From NCBI GenBank assembly GCA_023053685.1, contig JALIGW010000028.1, positions 6,794,501-6,858,500 of the forward strand: a DNA stretch of 64,000 nt, in the 5' to 3' direction. This DNA comes from Diadophis punctatus similis. Its lineage: Eukaryota; Chordata; Lepidosauria; Squamata; Dipsadidae. The notes under the pieces were generated by a model. The model was not told the origin of the DNA. It ran no database searches and saw nothing but the letters and a program-made list of their open reading frames with translations. Of this stretch, positions 10,524 through 22,620 are shown piece after piece; within the stretch, counting starts at the first letter, position 1; each line of letters opens with the position of its first letter. The translations under genes were made by a program, and so were the position numbers.

Positions 10524-13500
10524 CTTTCTGCTATAACACAATCTTAAGTACAGATCATCCATCTACCCAGTCTCCCTGCCCAATTGATTGCTATGCTTGA
10601 AGCAGATAATAGATACATAAACGTAAACTCCAACTTATTACCTAATGGTTTAACTGTTATACAGTATATGGCACCTTACTTCCAGGAGCTCAAGGTGGCT
10701 TACATAGGGATCTCACATTTTATCCCTGCAACAATCCCATGATCAGGCTGAAAGAGAATGACTAGGCCCAGGAATCACCCATAGCTAAAAGTAGACTACA
10801 GTAACATACTGTAGTCCTAGTTCAGCATCTTAACCACTATTAAATCTTGGTCCTCCTTTCTTTTCTAACAATAAAGTGAAATAAATTGAGTTAAAACATG
10901 TGGCCACTACTCTACAGGGTTTATGAAAACAAACACTGTTCCAGTAGGCATTTTACCCCTATTAATTTAACAATGTCTTTGATGCCTGTTTAACATTTAT
11001 TATGATTATTGTCCAGATATTTTTAAAAGTATATTTCTGTGGACTTTATTGTATCCTACCCAAAGTCAGTTGGAATCAGGCTATACATTTTGAAAAATCA
11101 ATCAAGTGAAATGCATTCATGAAAATACCAATTTCAAACTTTATTGCTAACAAAGTGCATTTCTTTTTTAAATAAATAAGTCTCATAAACTCAATTTTTA
11201 CAAATTGCCAACTGCCTTCCATTAATACTCTTTAGGAAGAAAATTAATATATACAGTAGGATAGCGCATTCCCTAGTACTAGGAGACACATTAACAAGGG
11301 ATCTAGATAAATTGAAATTAACCTTAGGTTACAAAAGGAGGTAGTACTGTGTTTGTCAAACCATTATTTAATGTACAAACACACATACTAAAAGTCATTA
11401 TATTGCTACATAAATGGCAGTGGCTGTCACCTATGAAGGATGGGCTGTTTAATTCAGCTTTTAGCAGGCTATTTATTATAATTAATGAGTTATTCGTTTA
11501 GTAGTATTGTACTGGGCTTCAAGGGGATAATTTTAAATAGCCATTATCTCACAGACATTTCAGTTTTTCTAACTGTCAAGTATGTCTTGTACAAAAAAAA
11601 GACTTGCATACCTTCAGCAATGAACTATAAGCTTTCTAAAATGTGGTATCAAAAATTGGAGCAATGATAACAGCAAACATATGCTATCAGTTTGATGCCA
11701 CAAACCCTAGGTTATCCAAAAAAACTCAGATTTAGAAGAACCAAGGTCATATGGAATACACTAAACCAAAAGCCATATCTTGTAAAAATCTACATTAGTT
11801 GTTTGCTGTTTTGTGTTGAAAGTAAGTTTGTATTGTTACCCATTAGTGTTGGCAATGCTTAGTTAACATGAACTATGAATTCAAAAGCTTGGGATGCTTT
11901 ATTTAGTCTTGTGCTATAAACTGCTCAGTTTGCTCTACAATCTTTCGTTGCATGTGCTCAATGGATCTGAAAATATTTTAAAGGTTTACTATCATATCTC
12001 AAAATTGTTACTTTAGTCAGGATAAGCTTTTCTATACAGCAGAAGCTTAGTGAACATCTCCATATTCAGTATGAATTATTACTGAAGAACATAGCAACTT
12101 AAGTTACAAGAAATCAATATCCAACAAAATCAATTAAATAATTTGCCCCCAACTGATTCACAGTGCTAGAAAACTTGCAAGCTAAGCACTACAACTGAGT
12201 GTGTTCCCCCTGGAGCTGAGCTTTAAAATAATCATCTGAATCAGTAGGGTTTTCTCAATGAGTTAAATTGTACATGTGTATGTGTGTGATGTATTCTAGA
12301 TCAACACGACTTTTCTTGAAAACTCTGTTGTCCATAAAACTTTCTTCCATATACAGTATTATCCCTTGTTTCAATATTTTTTCATTTTAAATTATGTTTT
12401 TTACATTTTTGCCATTTAATAACTATAGCCTCATCTCTTAATACTTAGCAGAGCTTCAATCCGCCAAGCAATATCTCTTCAATGATACTCCATTGTGAGC
12501 TCACTCTCCCAGTTCTTCATTCATTCATTCATTCATTCATTCTAACCATTAAAATGTATCACAGTCCTTCTGCTTCCCAGATTAATCTACTGGCATACTT
12601 TTGCAAACTCCAGAATTCCCCACCCCCATAAAGTATGCCAATAATTTCCTTTGATTTCACAGTAGCCAACTTTATTTACTTAACCATCTTACGGTTACAA
12701 ATTAAAGGAAAGGTTTGAAATGCATTTCATCTCTAGGCTTAGAGGTTTCTTAATCAGTAATTAAAGTTACATTCTGTTCCTACCCTAATAGACAAATTAT
12801 CAAACACTACTTTGAACAAAGTTTGAGATTGATGTCTAATGAAGACCATATTGCAAGTATGAATATACATAATTATTAGTGGAACTGTTTTCCCTGGATA
12901 TATAAATAAATACAGTAAGACATTAGTCTTAAAACCTCTGCATAGCTCAGTTGACATTTTGATTATAGCAGGGTTACACCCTGGCTTGTTGCTAGCATAA
13001 ACACAGAATGAGTTTATGAAGACCTAGATGAGGGTTTGGCTTTCACAAATTAAAAGTTGCCTGGCCAGCTAGGCCAGAAATAATTATCTCCTCAGTAGCC
13101 AGCTCCTCTTTAATAATTTTTCAGATGCAAAAGCATCTTGATTGCAATGACTTGAATCTTGGTATCCCACTGGAAGGACACTGCAAGAGAAAGATCTTAC
13201 GACAATGAGGATCTTTTTTATCTATTTTCCCTCTTTAAGTCAGGCTTCTCCAGCATTATGTCCTATATGCTGACTGGAAATCCTGAGAGTTATATATTTC
13301 TATATATCTGGAAAGCATATGGCTAGGAAAGCTTGAACTAAGTCAGTTGCATGGAGATACTCAATGATCTCTTCCTCATTACCCCCTAATTTGACAGATC
13401 CTTTTTGATATCTTGTAGCTTATTGTGCACTACTGCTGCTTTGTAAATAATAACTTTAAATGCTAAAAGGAACACTTGTATATTTTAAGGGGAAAGAGAC

Positions 13501-13571
13501 TTGAAGGAAACGTGTTCTTTACCCTAATGGAATGGCCCACATTTTGACCTAGTTTTTTTTTCCTTTTAGAT
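10524..13571. other. Intergenic, largely unique AT-rich sequence
   Basis: No gene is seen. At about 10665-10850 there is a degraded SINE-like segment on the minus strand (AATGACTAGGCCCAGG, TCTTAACCACTAT). A short (ATTC)n run lies at 12515-12542. The remainder carries no recognised repeat. Confidence 0.5.
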
Positions 13572-13684
13572 TAAGGTTACCAGACGTCCCGCTTTTGGCG
13601 GGACAGTCCCGCTTTTTAATAATTTGTCCCGCGTCCTGCGTCGTTTCTAAAAAGTCCCGATTTTTGGAAAGAATGCACGACTAC

Positions 13685-13762
<78 letters not shown>

Positions 13763-13830
13763 GTTAGGAAGGAAGAAAGGTTAGGAAGGAAGAAAGGTTA
13801 GGAAGGAAGGAAGGACGAAAGGAAGGACGA

Positions 13831-13917
<87 letters not shown>

Positions 13918-14064
13918 TTAGTTGTATGGCCGCCCTGAGTCCTACGGGAGTAAGGAGGCATACAAAAACGATCAAAAAAAATAAATAAATAATTTTTAAT
14001 CAGGAACCCACCCACCCCGGTCAATGGTGTCCCTCTTTACCAATGTTAAAATCTGGTCACCTTA
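13572..14064. mobile_element. TAAGGTGACCA-type DNA transposon with GAAA arrays
   Basis: Starts TAAGGTTACCAGACGTCCCG and ends with the complement TGGTCACCTTA. Both sides carry TTTTAGAT (13564-13571 and 14065-14072), an 8-bp duplication. The interior has inverted CCCGCTTTTGGCGGG motifs and two long (GAAA)n arrays. No transposase is visible. Confidence 0.8.
13683..13916 (+). repeat. Two (GAAA)n arrays with GGAA-rich linker
   Basis: (GAAA)n at about 13683-13762 and 13828-13916, separated by degenerate GGAAGGAA/GGTTAGGAAG units. The lysine/phenylalanine/serine-rich ORFs here are artefacts of the repeat. Confidence 0.95.
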
Positions 14065-14219
14065 TTTTAGATTTATATCCTGCTTTTTTCTCCAAAAGCC
14101 GAAGACGGCATTCATAGCATTCCTTCCTCCAGGATTTTTCCCCTTGGAGAACAAACGTTTAAAAAAAACCAACAGTGATGAATAACGGCAGAGGAGGGAA
14201 GGGAGTTAATTATCAAGGC

Positions 14220-14870
14220 TCCACTTCTCAGCCCACAGAGAGCGCATGAAGAGGCGGCCTCGAGCTGCCTGAAGGCGCGCCGGCATCCAGCCGAGCCGCG
14301 TAGGGAGGCCCTTCCCTGCAGGCCAATCCGCCCCTCCTGCTGGGCAGCCACCGCTGGGCGCCTTTGAGGAGAGGCCGTAGCTCGCGCGCCTTCCCAGCGC
14401 TCGCGCTCTAATCCCTCCTCTGCCTGCCGTTCCTTCCCAGCGCTCCGGTTTATAATCTGCGTGGCAGCAGCAGAAGCCTGGAGGGCACCGCTGAAGTAAT
14501 GCCGCCTCCTGGAGATTGCCCGGACGGGGGGAGAGAATCGGCTGCCTCATTCGGCCTTGAGAGGGAGAAACTTCCCCCCCCACACACACACACGAAAGCT
14601 GGACGCTTTTGCATCCCGGCGACGGCAGGAGAAACAGCCAGACGTCCGTTTCGCCCGGAGGCCAGTAAGCAACGGGTATTGCGAAGCCTGGGAACGGCCC
14701 ACAGCGGACTTCAAAGAGTCACCATACGGGCGGGCGGCTCAACCTTGTTAGGGCGGGAGGATTCGAGGATGTGCGAGAACACTCCGCCCCTAATAAACGA
14801 ACGGATGTTGTGTTTAGGGGTCACTTGCCTCGCCTGCGAATCGCAAAGGCCCTCGACGGTTTGTGCAAGA
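14220..14870. promoter_or_regulatory. CpG island 1, candidate promoter
   Basis: About 650 bp of GC- and CpG-rich sequence in a CpG-poor setting, for example GGCGCGCCGGCATCC near 14275 and CGCGCGCCTTCC near 14383. It does not resemble the hAT elements elsewhere. A TATA-like TTTATAAT lies at about 14450. It starts 9 kb downstream of the IVD stop. The overlapping ORFs on both strands (14206-14876) look like chance frames in GC-rich DNA. Which strand would be transcribed is not clear. Confidence 0.5.
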
Positions 14871-15517
14871 ATCTAGCTAGCCCCTGTCGTCATTGCATAA
14901 AAATCTGACCACGAGTGTTGTGTGACGTTCAGGGCACCCACAGTCAGCAGCGATGCATTTGATCACAGCGTTCAACAGATTGGCTGGATCAATCGATTTA
15001 AAACACTTTCTAGCCGACTCTGAGTTTGTCCCCATTACTCAAGAAGCAATTTGAAATGTTTATTGATTCATAAAAGGACATGGAAAGGTAAGGCTTTTAA
15101 AAGAAAGAAGTGCTATTTTTTTCTCCCCTTACTTTGAAAGTAACACTCACAACACTATCATCAATAACATATGTAGGCTTTGCTCATTTGCAATTTACAC
15201 CATGCTGCTGGCACTCGCAATTTTCCCATTAAACTCACAGCGCTTACACACAATGCTATGAAATTAAGGAGGAATGTGGGTCTAGCAAGTGAGTTCTGAA
15301 AATATTCACCCCACTACCATATAGGACAATAAGGGGCAACAAAAGTCAGGAGTTAAGAAATTATTCGATGAAAGAATAGTATTGATCCGTACAGTAAAGC
15401 ATGAGATAGACCACAAGACCCTAGTGAGGACAGACTCTTAATATGGCTTCAGAAATGGTTTTATCCGTTTGTTATTTCTAGAAATGTTTGAGTGAAATTT
15501 CAATTTCAATCTAAAGA
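14871..15517. other. Intergenic, no recognised feature
   Basis: Sequence beside CpG island 1. No exon, splice pair or repeat was recognised. Confidence 0.4.
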
Positions 15518-15758
15518 CGGCCAGTTTGGTGTAGCAGATACTGTATGCTACCAGAATGGAAACTGAGAGACTGAGTTCTAACCTGCCTTAGACACAAAGC
15601 CAGCAGGGTGACCTTCGGCTACTCATTTTCTCTCAGCCCTAGGAAGGAGGCAATGGCAAATCATTTCTGAAAAACCTTGCCAAGAAAACTGCAGGAACTA
15701 GTCCAGACAGTTGCCAGGAGTCAACACTAACTTGAAGGACATATACACACACATACTT
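15518..15758 (+). mobile_element. Sauria SINE
   Basis: tRNA-like head (CCAGTTTGGTGTAGCAG), then GAGTTCTAACCTGCCTTAG as a box B region, then GAGGCAATGGCAAATCA and CTTGCCAAGAAAACTGCAGG, ending before a TATACACACAC run. The same organisation occurs at 24139-24365. Confidence 0.75.
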
Positions 15759-15799
15759 ATATTTAAAGAGCTTGGAACAAAATAATTGATATTGTAGAG

Positions 15800-16165
15800 C
15801 AGGGGTGTCAAATTCAAGACCTGTGGGCTGGATCCAGCCCGCAGGGTGCTTAGATCTGGCCCACGGGGCTGCCTTGGAAACAGTGAAGGACCAGTCCGCA
15901 GTGCCTCTGCCAGCGAAAATGGAGCTCAGGAGGGCTGTGTGTGACCCTCGCGAGCTCCATTTTCGCAGGCAGAGGGTTGCAGGAGGCCATTGCAGCAGGA
16001 AACTGAGCTCGGGAGCCCATTTTCACTGGCAGGGCGTTCGGGCCACCACAGGCACCCCCGACACGAGTGACAAGTGATGTTGAGCTGGCCACGCACCCAG
16101 CCCCCCCCCCAAGGTCAAACACAACCCTGATGCAGCCCTCAATAAAAACAAGTTTGACACCCCTG
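15800..16165. mobile_element. hAT-like element (CAGGGGTGTCAAA family)
   Basis: Ends CAGGGGTGTCAAATTC and AAGTTTGACACCCCTG are inverted. Flanks TTGTAGAG and TTATAGAA match at 6 of 8. The interior resembles other vertebrate hAT-Charlie-type relics (CTGGATCCAGCCCGCAGG). It inserted at the edge of the adjacent pentanucleotide tail of a LINE. Confidence 0.85.
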
Positions 16166-16300
16166 TTATAGAATAGAATAGAATAGAATAGAATAGAATA
16201 GAATAGAATAGAAGGAATTTGGTGCATATGCTCTCAATGTACATAAAAGAAAAGATACATTTGTCAAGAATCATGAGGTACAACACTTAATGATTAATGT
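16166..16300 (-). mobile_element. CR1-L3 (Snake1-like) LINE 3' end with (AATAG)n tail
   Basis: Reverse orientation. The (ATAGA)n array at 16166-16213 joins a sequence containing GCATATGCTCTCAATGTACA, TAAAAGAAAAGATACAT and CAAGAATCATGAGGTACAAC. The same sequence in the other orientation lies at 62395-62640 and joins a (TTCTA)n array. This matches the reported snake LINE tails that seed AATAG microsatellites. Confidence 0.75.
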
Positions 16301-16840
16301 TGTAGAGTATAGTTCTAGACTGTGGGTTTTGTATTTTGTAAGTTTTTGTAACAGTCACTATAAAATAGTATTTAAATGTCTGTTATTTGTGCAGTGGACT
16401 CTAAAAGAAAAACCAATCTAGGCTTGCGTTGAAGATGAAAGTAAAATCACTAGAATCATGGTGGAACTTCATCAAGCTGCTATCTATATATCCTTATAAT
16501 AAAAATATAATTTTTACTAAGAATTCAAGTAAATAAGCTTTTAGGGACGGAAGTTGAGAATACATTTTTTTCCTAAATCAGCCATAAATTGAGATTATGT
16601 GAGTATATACAGTAGTGATACTGATCTGCAGAAATATTTTAAGTGACTGGGTTCTTTGCACTGTAGAGGTTCTGCCAGATGGCAGACTATGTAGACTCAT
16701 AAGTAGGTGTGCAATTGGGAGTGGTACTAATTATGGGTACAATACTTCAGATCTTCCATTCTAGTTGTTATTTGGGGCTAAATGTATGATTGTTTTTTTT
16801 TGCACAAATATTAATTTGAGTTAAGTATTATCATCTAGAA
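16301..16840. other. Intergenic, no recognised feature
   Basis: AT-rich unique sequence. Confidence 0.4.
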
Positions 16841-17050
16841 CAGTGGTTCTCAACCTGGGGGTCGTGACTCCTTTCACAGGAGTCGGGAGACTTCGCCCGT
16901 ACGCCACCATTTGGGTTCTTTTACCCTCTGCGCATGTGCAGAATGCTTTGTGCATGTGCAGAGGGTAAAAGAATCCAAATGGCGGTGGCGGGGGTCACGG
17001 GCGCGGCAGCGGGGTGGGGCGGGGCGGGGGCGGCATTAGGTAGGTTGAGA
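16841..17050. mobile_element. hAT-like element (CAGTGGTTCTCAACC family), right end degraded
   Basis: Left end CAGTGGTTCTCAACCTGG; the interior has a pair of inverted segments around GCATGTGCAGA (TTTTACCCTCTGCGC and GCAGAGGGTAAAAGAA). The right part reads GTAGGTTGAGAACCTAC and lacks a clean terminus. Same family as 20156-20458. Confidence 0.75.
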
Positions 17051-17620
17051 ACCTACCGGGAGTTGGGGGGCATATAAAAATGACTAATTTAAAAAAAACA
17101 CTGATCTTGAAGATCAAACTATCACAACATGTTCGTTCAACTCTCCACTGTATGTTAGTTCCATGTTCACTTACTGAATTCTCTTGCAACATTTCACACA
17201 AATAAGCATCCAGAAACTAGGAACCAAACTTTACAAGGCTGTTAGAAAATATCATAGGCCACATTCCCCCTTCCATTTCACCAGGGAAGGAACATACCCT
17301 GGCAACCTGTTTATTCATATGATAATGTCTTTATCTTATCCTCAGCCTATGAGTAAGACAACCGTAAGACGTCATTATCTGTTACAATTTAACCTTAAGC
17401 CAGCAGGAACCCACAGCAATGGTGAAGGCAGGTAAAGCATGATAAGCTTCCTTGGCTATTCTGTCAGTGGCACATTCAGCTGACTGGCAGGTGATGCGGA
17501 AAACCCATTGTCATACCCCTTTCCCTTGGATCCCAACACTCTCTTCTACATCCTTCCTTTTTTTATCCCTCCTGGCAGAAGATGCTAGGCATATCAGCCA
17601 GCCCCTATTTTGTTCAGACA
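17051..17620. other. Intergenic, no supported gene
   Basis: Unique sequence upstream of the L2 remnant. Confidence 0.4.
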
Positions 17621-18945
17621 CATCCATAGAGTTTTGAGAGGATGAAGTTCTGAGGGGGTGAAGGCTCTGGCCCCAGGCTGCTCTCATGGCATACCTCAGG
17701 GCTTGGTACTCTCTCCACTCCTGTTTAACATTATATGAAGCTGCTGGGTGAGATGTCTCACCATGGGTTAAAATATCATCAATATGCCGATGATACTCAA
17801 CTTTACATTTCCAATGACTCAAGTGATACTGTAGCTACCCTCTCACGGTGCTTGGAGGCTGTGGGAGCCTGGATGAGAGACAGTGGCTATGACTGAACCC
17901 TGGCAAGACTGAGTGACTTTGGGTACATGGAGCTTCAAGAGCCAGGTCTTTGACATCTTTAGTTCTGGATGAGATTGCTCAGACCCAATTCACAAGTTAG
18001 GGGTTCTCCTGAACTCTCAACTTCTGCTCAAAGATCAGATGGTGGTTGTGTCTAGGTTGTATCTTTGCACAGCTTTGGTTAGTGCACCAGCTGCAGCCTT
18101 TCCTGGATCAGGACTCCCTGTGCTTGGTTACTCAAGTCCTTACAATATGTTGTCTGTATTATTGCAATGTGCTTTACATGGTGATATTCTTCAAATGTAC
18201 TGGGAAGCTTCAGCTGGTGCAAGATGCAGCACCACAAGCATCTTTGGGGCCTGTAGAATGACCCATGCTACACCACTGCTTCACGAACTGCACTGGCTAC
18301 CAGTTTACTTCTAGGTGCAGTTCAAAGTTTAGTTACAACCTGTAAAGCCCTCCATGGCATACGTCCAGAGTACTTGAAGAACTGTCTTGTCCCACTAAGA
18401 CAAGACCGCTCTACTTATGGAGGCAGAGTAGGCCTCCTGAGGATCCCTAGTATTGTAAAACGCTATGGGGTAGTATATAAGCCTAAAAATGCTATTGCTA
18501 ATGCTATCCCGTCGGTCAAGGAACTCCGACTGATGTGATCCAGGAGAAGAGCTTCTCTGCTATAACGCTGCCTTTCGGAACATCCTGCCCCCCCAGGTGA
18601 GTTTTGCCCCCACTCTGCAAAGGCCTGAAGACCTGGCTTTGCCAGTTGGCTGGGGAGCTGATAGGGGAATACATCACTATGGTTGCTGGACTAACTAGCT
18701 GACCCCACATCCTGCCTCCGTGCTTCCTGTTCCTCCTCCGGTCATCTTTTTAATTTCATATGATGATATTTCCACTGTCTATTTTTATTGTTTCATTCAT
18801 TTACTATTAATGAATAGTAGTACTATTAATAGTACTATTATCATTTTCCCCCGTTTAATTGTTGTAAGCTGCCCAGAGTAGCCCCACGGCGAAATGGGCG
18901 GCCAATAAATTTAATAAATAAAGAAATAAAGAAGTACTGAAGTAG
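17621..18945 (+). mobile_element. L2-type LINE remnant with reverse-transcriptase motifs
   Basis: Degraded ORF2. GIPQGLVLSPLLFNI is at 17688-17732, the catalytic YADD at 17783-17794 (QYADDTQLYISND), and LHWLPVYF with TCKALHGIRPEYLKN follows further on. The frame is broken by several indels and stops. The 3' end has the usual AAGCTGCCCAGAGT and GGGCGGCCAATAAATTTA tail followed by AATAAA repeats. A short SINE tail is inserted near 18453-18508. Confidence 0.85.
18453..18508 (+). mobile_element. SINE 3' tail fragment inside L2 remnant
   Basis: GTAGTATATAAGCCTAAAAA plus GCTATTGCTAATGCTAT matches the 3' end of the SINE at 36162-36842. It interrupts the L2 reading frame between GRVGLLRIP-like and SVKELRL-like segments. 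Confidence 0.55.
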
Positions 18946-20155
18946 AGGAATGCTCACCCTTTCAAATTGAACAGGATTTTCCAGGCTGCCTGCCAAGCAG
19001 CTGCTCAGGAAGGCTGGGACAATTGCTGAGCTTTGGGCACATGGTTAGCACCTTCAAAACTGCATTTCTGGAAGCTTCTGGGCATCGGAATTTTTCAAAG
19101 AAGGCTAAATCTACAGTTAAAATAAGCCAGTTGAACAATGGACATGTGGGGTTGATAACATGGCACAAGAAAATTCTCCAGTTTTGAAGATACTCATAAT
19201 AGAAAGCAGGAGTGATGGATCCAAGTCTTTACTGCCCAACCTCCAGTCCTGCATCCCTGATTTCATTTATGGACAACTTCCCCAAAGCTGGAAAACTTGT
19301 GCAGAAAATGGAAGCACCGGAAAGCCAGAGAGTTTGCACATGCACAATTACGACACCACCATTCTATGGCAAGACAAAAGAGAGGCAATAGATGAATCAG
19401 AAAAAGAGATAACAAATTATACAGTGGTATAATTTTCTGTCAGCTCAAAAGCAGGATAGCATTTTAACTCAGCAGTAGGGATGGGTCCATAATCACCATT
19501 TATCACTCGCTGTGCTCGGTGATTGCCACTTTTAATCCTCAAATAACAACTGGGCAGACCTCTTCTACAATCTTATTAATTTATGTAATACCAATCTCAG
19601 TTTTCTTAATTATAACTATGAAAATGACTTTCTTCCTTATTCCTGTCAACCACTTAAAGATTTGGGACATCTGTGGAGAACCTCAAGCTTCTGGCATTCC
19701 GGTTAAGATCAGAATAAGAATTTTAATTCTTAGAAAAAAAATATTTAAAGGGGTTTTTAAATCTTTAATATAGAAGTGATTTAGAGCCTCTCTTTGGAGA
19801 ATATGAAGCAAGGCAATGAACAGATGATTCAAACAATATTTAGTTTGTATTTCACAAGTCTCAGAAGTGTAATAATTGCATGACAATCAGTTTCAGTGAT
19901 TTTGTATAACAACATTATGTTTATCCATTTTTCTCATTAGTGTTTTCTTGCTTGTTGCAAAATTGATATCCATTAATTGATATCTTTGCCTGGTGTGTGT
20001 CAGAATAAAGGGAGAATACTACTTTAATACTATTATTAATTGAGCCCATAATGGAGACAGTGCAGCTGAGGATCAGATTAAGACAGCGTCATGGAGAGTC
20101 AGCCAGAAAAAGATATTGTCAGGTCATATTGTGCCTCACTTTGCTGCAACTAGGG
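18946..20155. other. Intergenic, no supported gene
   Basis: Unique AT-rich sequence. ORFs of 60-90 residues show no domain features. Confidence 0.4.
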
Positions 20156-20458
20156 CAGTGGTTCTCAACCTTCCTAATGCCGTGACCTGCGCCCCGCCCC
20201 TGCCGCGACACACCCCGCCACCGCGCCTGCTGCCGCAACCCCCACCCTGCAACTCCCATTTGGGTTCTTTTACCCTCTGCGCATGCGCAAAGCGTTCTGT
20301 GCATGCGCAGAGGATAAAATAACCCAAATGGCGGCGTCCGGGCGAAGCGCAGAGGGTAAAAGAACCCAAATGGCGGCGTCCGAGCGAAGTCTCCCGACCC
20401 CTGTGAAAGGGTTGTTCGACCCCCAAAGGGGTCGCGACCCCCAGGTTGAGAACCGCTG
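20156..20458. mobile_element. hAT-like element (CAGTGGTTCTCAACC family), perfect 8-bp TSD
   Basis: Ends CAGTGGTTCTCAACC and GGTTGAGAACCGCTG. The flanks are both AACTAGGG (20148-20155 and 20459-20466), a perfect hAT-type duplication. It contains TGCGCATGCGCA at 20278-20289 and duplicated CCCAAATGGCGGCGTCCG segments. No transposase. Confidence 0.9.
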
Positions 20459-22099
20459 AACTAGGGGAAGACTCTTAAGGCCCTATTTATTGGCCTAGAA
20501 TTTCCTAAAACAACTCTCTGAAGTACATTTCCTCATACTGTTAACACCACTCCAATTTCTGAACTGTTCTCTCAGATCAAAACTCTTTCCTTCCTCAGAT
20601 TCCAACAGACACTGCAACATTTTAATCAGGCCGCCTCCTTTTGCCTATTGCTACCTTTAAGGTCTAATGACATTACCTCTCCTGAGTGCAGATACACAAT
20701 ATCGCATCTAACTCAATTCAAAACGGTATTGTACTGCTCTCAAAATACAGTTCCCAAGAAATATATTCTTTCCAGCAGGATATGTTGCAAGTATAAAGAC
20801 AAAAAGTTGCATCAACACTGATTATTGAAGCACAAACATGTTTTCGCTCCATAACTGGAACTACATGGTTTCAGTGTCCAAGCTCCCAGATTGTTATGCC
20901 AGGCCACATCTTTCTTTTTTACAAAAAAATTTCCTGAAAGTAATCCATTTGGGAAAGCAAAACAATATTATAATTTCCATCAAATGTGCATTGTAAAGGT
21001 TTCTCTCTTTTCTTGTGTGCATGATTTGAGCCAGCATGAAATCTGATCCTAACATGATTCTCCTCCATCCATTCTCTACTCAAAATGTGCACTGTTAGGC
21101 AAACTACAAATCCCTCTTGCACAACAGAAATAGTATTCTTCACTACCATGCCTTTCCTGGGGTAATTAAGCTTATCCAGCCTAGAGCTTTACAGGAGATG
21201 TAAAGGTCCCCTAGGAAACTGGTTGTCAATCATTGACTGCTTTGGCTCTAAAATTGTGCCTATCAGGGTTGTGGTGGTCAAGCTAATGAAAACAGCCAGG
21301 CCCAAGATACTACCTACTTATGCACGGGCTGCAAGAACAGACCAGAGCATCGATCAAGCTGCAATGCTGTACTCCATGGGGACATAACCAGTGGGATGCC
21401 TAAAATGGAACTGTCTAATACATAGCTTGGTTGGAAAACTGAAATGCAATTTATCGTTGCAAACCACCAAAAGTTTGTGTGGTAATGTATTTAATAAATA
21501 AACAAATGCCCCCTTTTATTTCCTGCCATGATTTGTTGCCCTGGCAGGGCATCTAATATAAGGTATCATGAGTGTCTGGGCTATTTCACTAATTTATTTT
21601 TTCCTGTAGTATATGCATCCTGCAAGTAGCTTACATCTATTTCTGTTGCTTCGTCTTTAATGAAGACATTCTGGCTGTGCTTTTTTTCTGATGCAAAGAT
21701 ATTTTAATGAGTTAGTTCTCTTTTACACCAAAAAAGGGTTGTGCTATTTTTTCTGTGTTCTTGGGTGCAGAGCAATGGACAGCCCACATTTTAAATAAAG
21801 CGCCATTCCCATTTCCAGTTATACACTCACCCTTCCAGCTATAGTCATCTCCGAATATTGTAGTGAGTTTGTTGAGAAGCTCTCTTAATATGCACTTCAA
21901 TAAGTGTCTCATCACACCAATTTTGCTTTGTGAGTAACCACCTGCATGACTTTTCAAAAACAGCTGATACGGAATTCTGAGGCAGCAATGGAGGGAGAAA
22001 AGTGGTAAAAAGAATTGAGATGAAAGGCAGTATGTGGCTCCCGCCACAATAGAGTAAGAACAATGGGAAATAAGAATGAGATTAAACATTTAGGAAACA
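20459..22099. other. Intergenic, no supported gene
   Basis: Unique sequence. The overlapping minus-strand ORFs at 21712-22089 show no domain and no splice context. Confidence 0.4.
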
Positions 22100-22260
22100 A
22101 TAAAGGTACCTCGGATGTCTTCTAGTTCAATTTCCTGCTCAAGGCAAGAGCCTGAGCATCCCAGTGAAATGGTTGTCCAGTCTGTTTTTGAAAACCCCTA
22201 GTAATGGAGTACCCACAACTCTAGGAGGGCAAGCTATTCCAGTGTGTGAGTTATTGGGCT
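22100..22260 (-). mobile_element. CR1-type LINE 3' fragment (minus)
   Basis: AATGGTTGTCCAGTCTG, TTGAAAACCCCTAGTAATGG and CACAACTCTAGGAGGGCAAG are the reverse complement of the CR1 C-terminal coding region seen at 57240-57345. Confidence 0.7.
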
Positions 22261-22429
22261 CTATGACATTGATCCTTGCTTGTTCTTTAACTAAGCCTTT
22301 GGGATAATAATGCTATTTGCCTTTCTGCAAATATATCATTAATGGAAGACCTTGATATCACATTGTACAATCAGGGTTCAGATCAGCAGCTTTGTTGGCT
22401 CCACTTTGAATAGAAGATATGAGAGAATG

Positions 22430-22620
22430 TGAAGGGCTTTCAAAGGCGAGCTTACTACATGTTGACTGGGACAATCTGATCACTATGCTAATGTTGATTT
22501 GATTTTTTTATTGGATTTTCTCTAGTCTGTTTTATGTTTTTATCATTGTAAACTGCCTGAATTTTTAGATCCTGGCAATATGTATATAAATATGAGAAAT
22601 AAATAAATAACAAGTGAGAA
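22430..22620 (+). mobile_element. LINE 3' tail (L2-like), degraded
   Basis: TTATCATTGTAAACTGCCTG followed by ATATGAGAAATAAATAAATAA resembles the terminal segment of the L2 remnant at 18860-18940. Confidence 0.4.

Noticed and set aside
13595..14024. Lys/Glu-rich and Phe/Ser/Leu-rich ORFs
   Set aside because: Translations of GAAA arrays inside a transposon.
14206..14876. Overlapping ORFs on both strands (125-127 residues)
   Set aside because: Chance open frames in a CpG island; no domain, no splice or start context, and both strands open at once.
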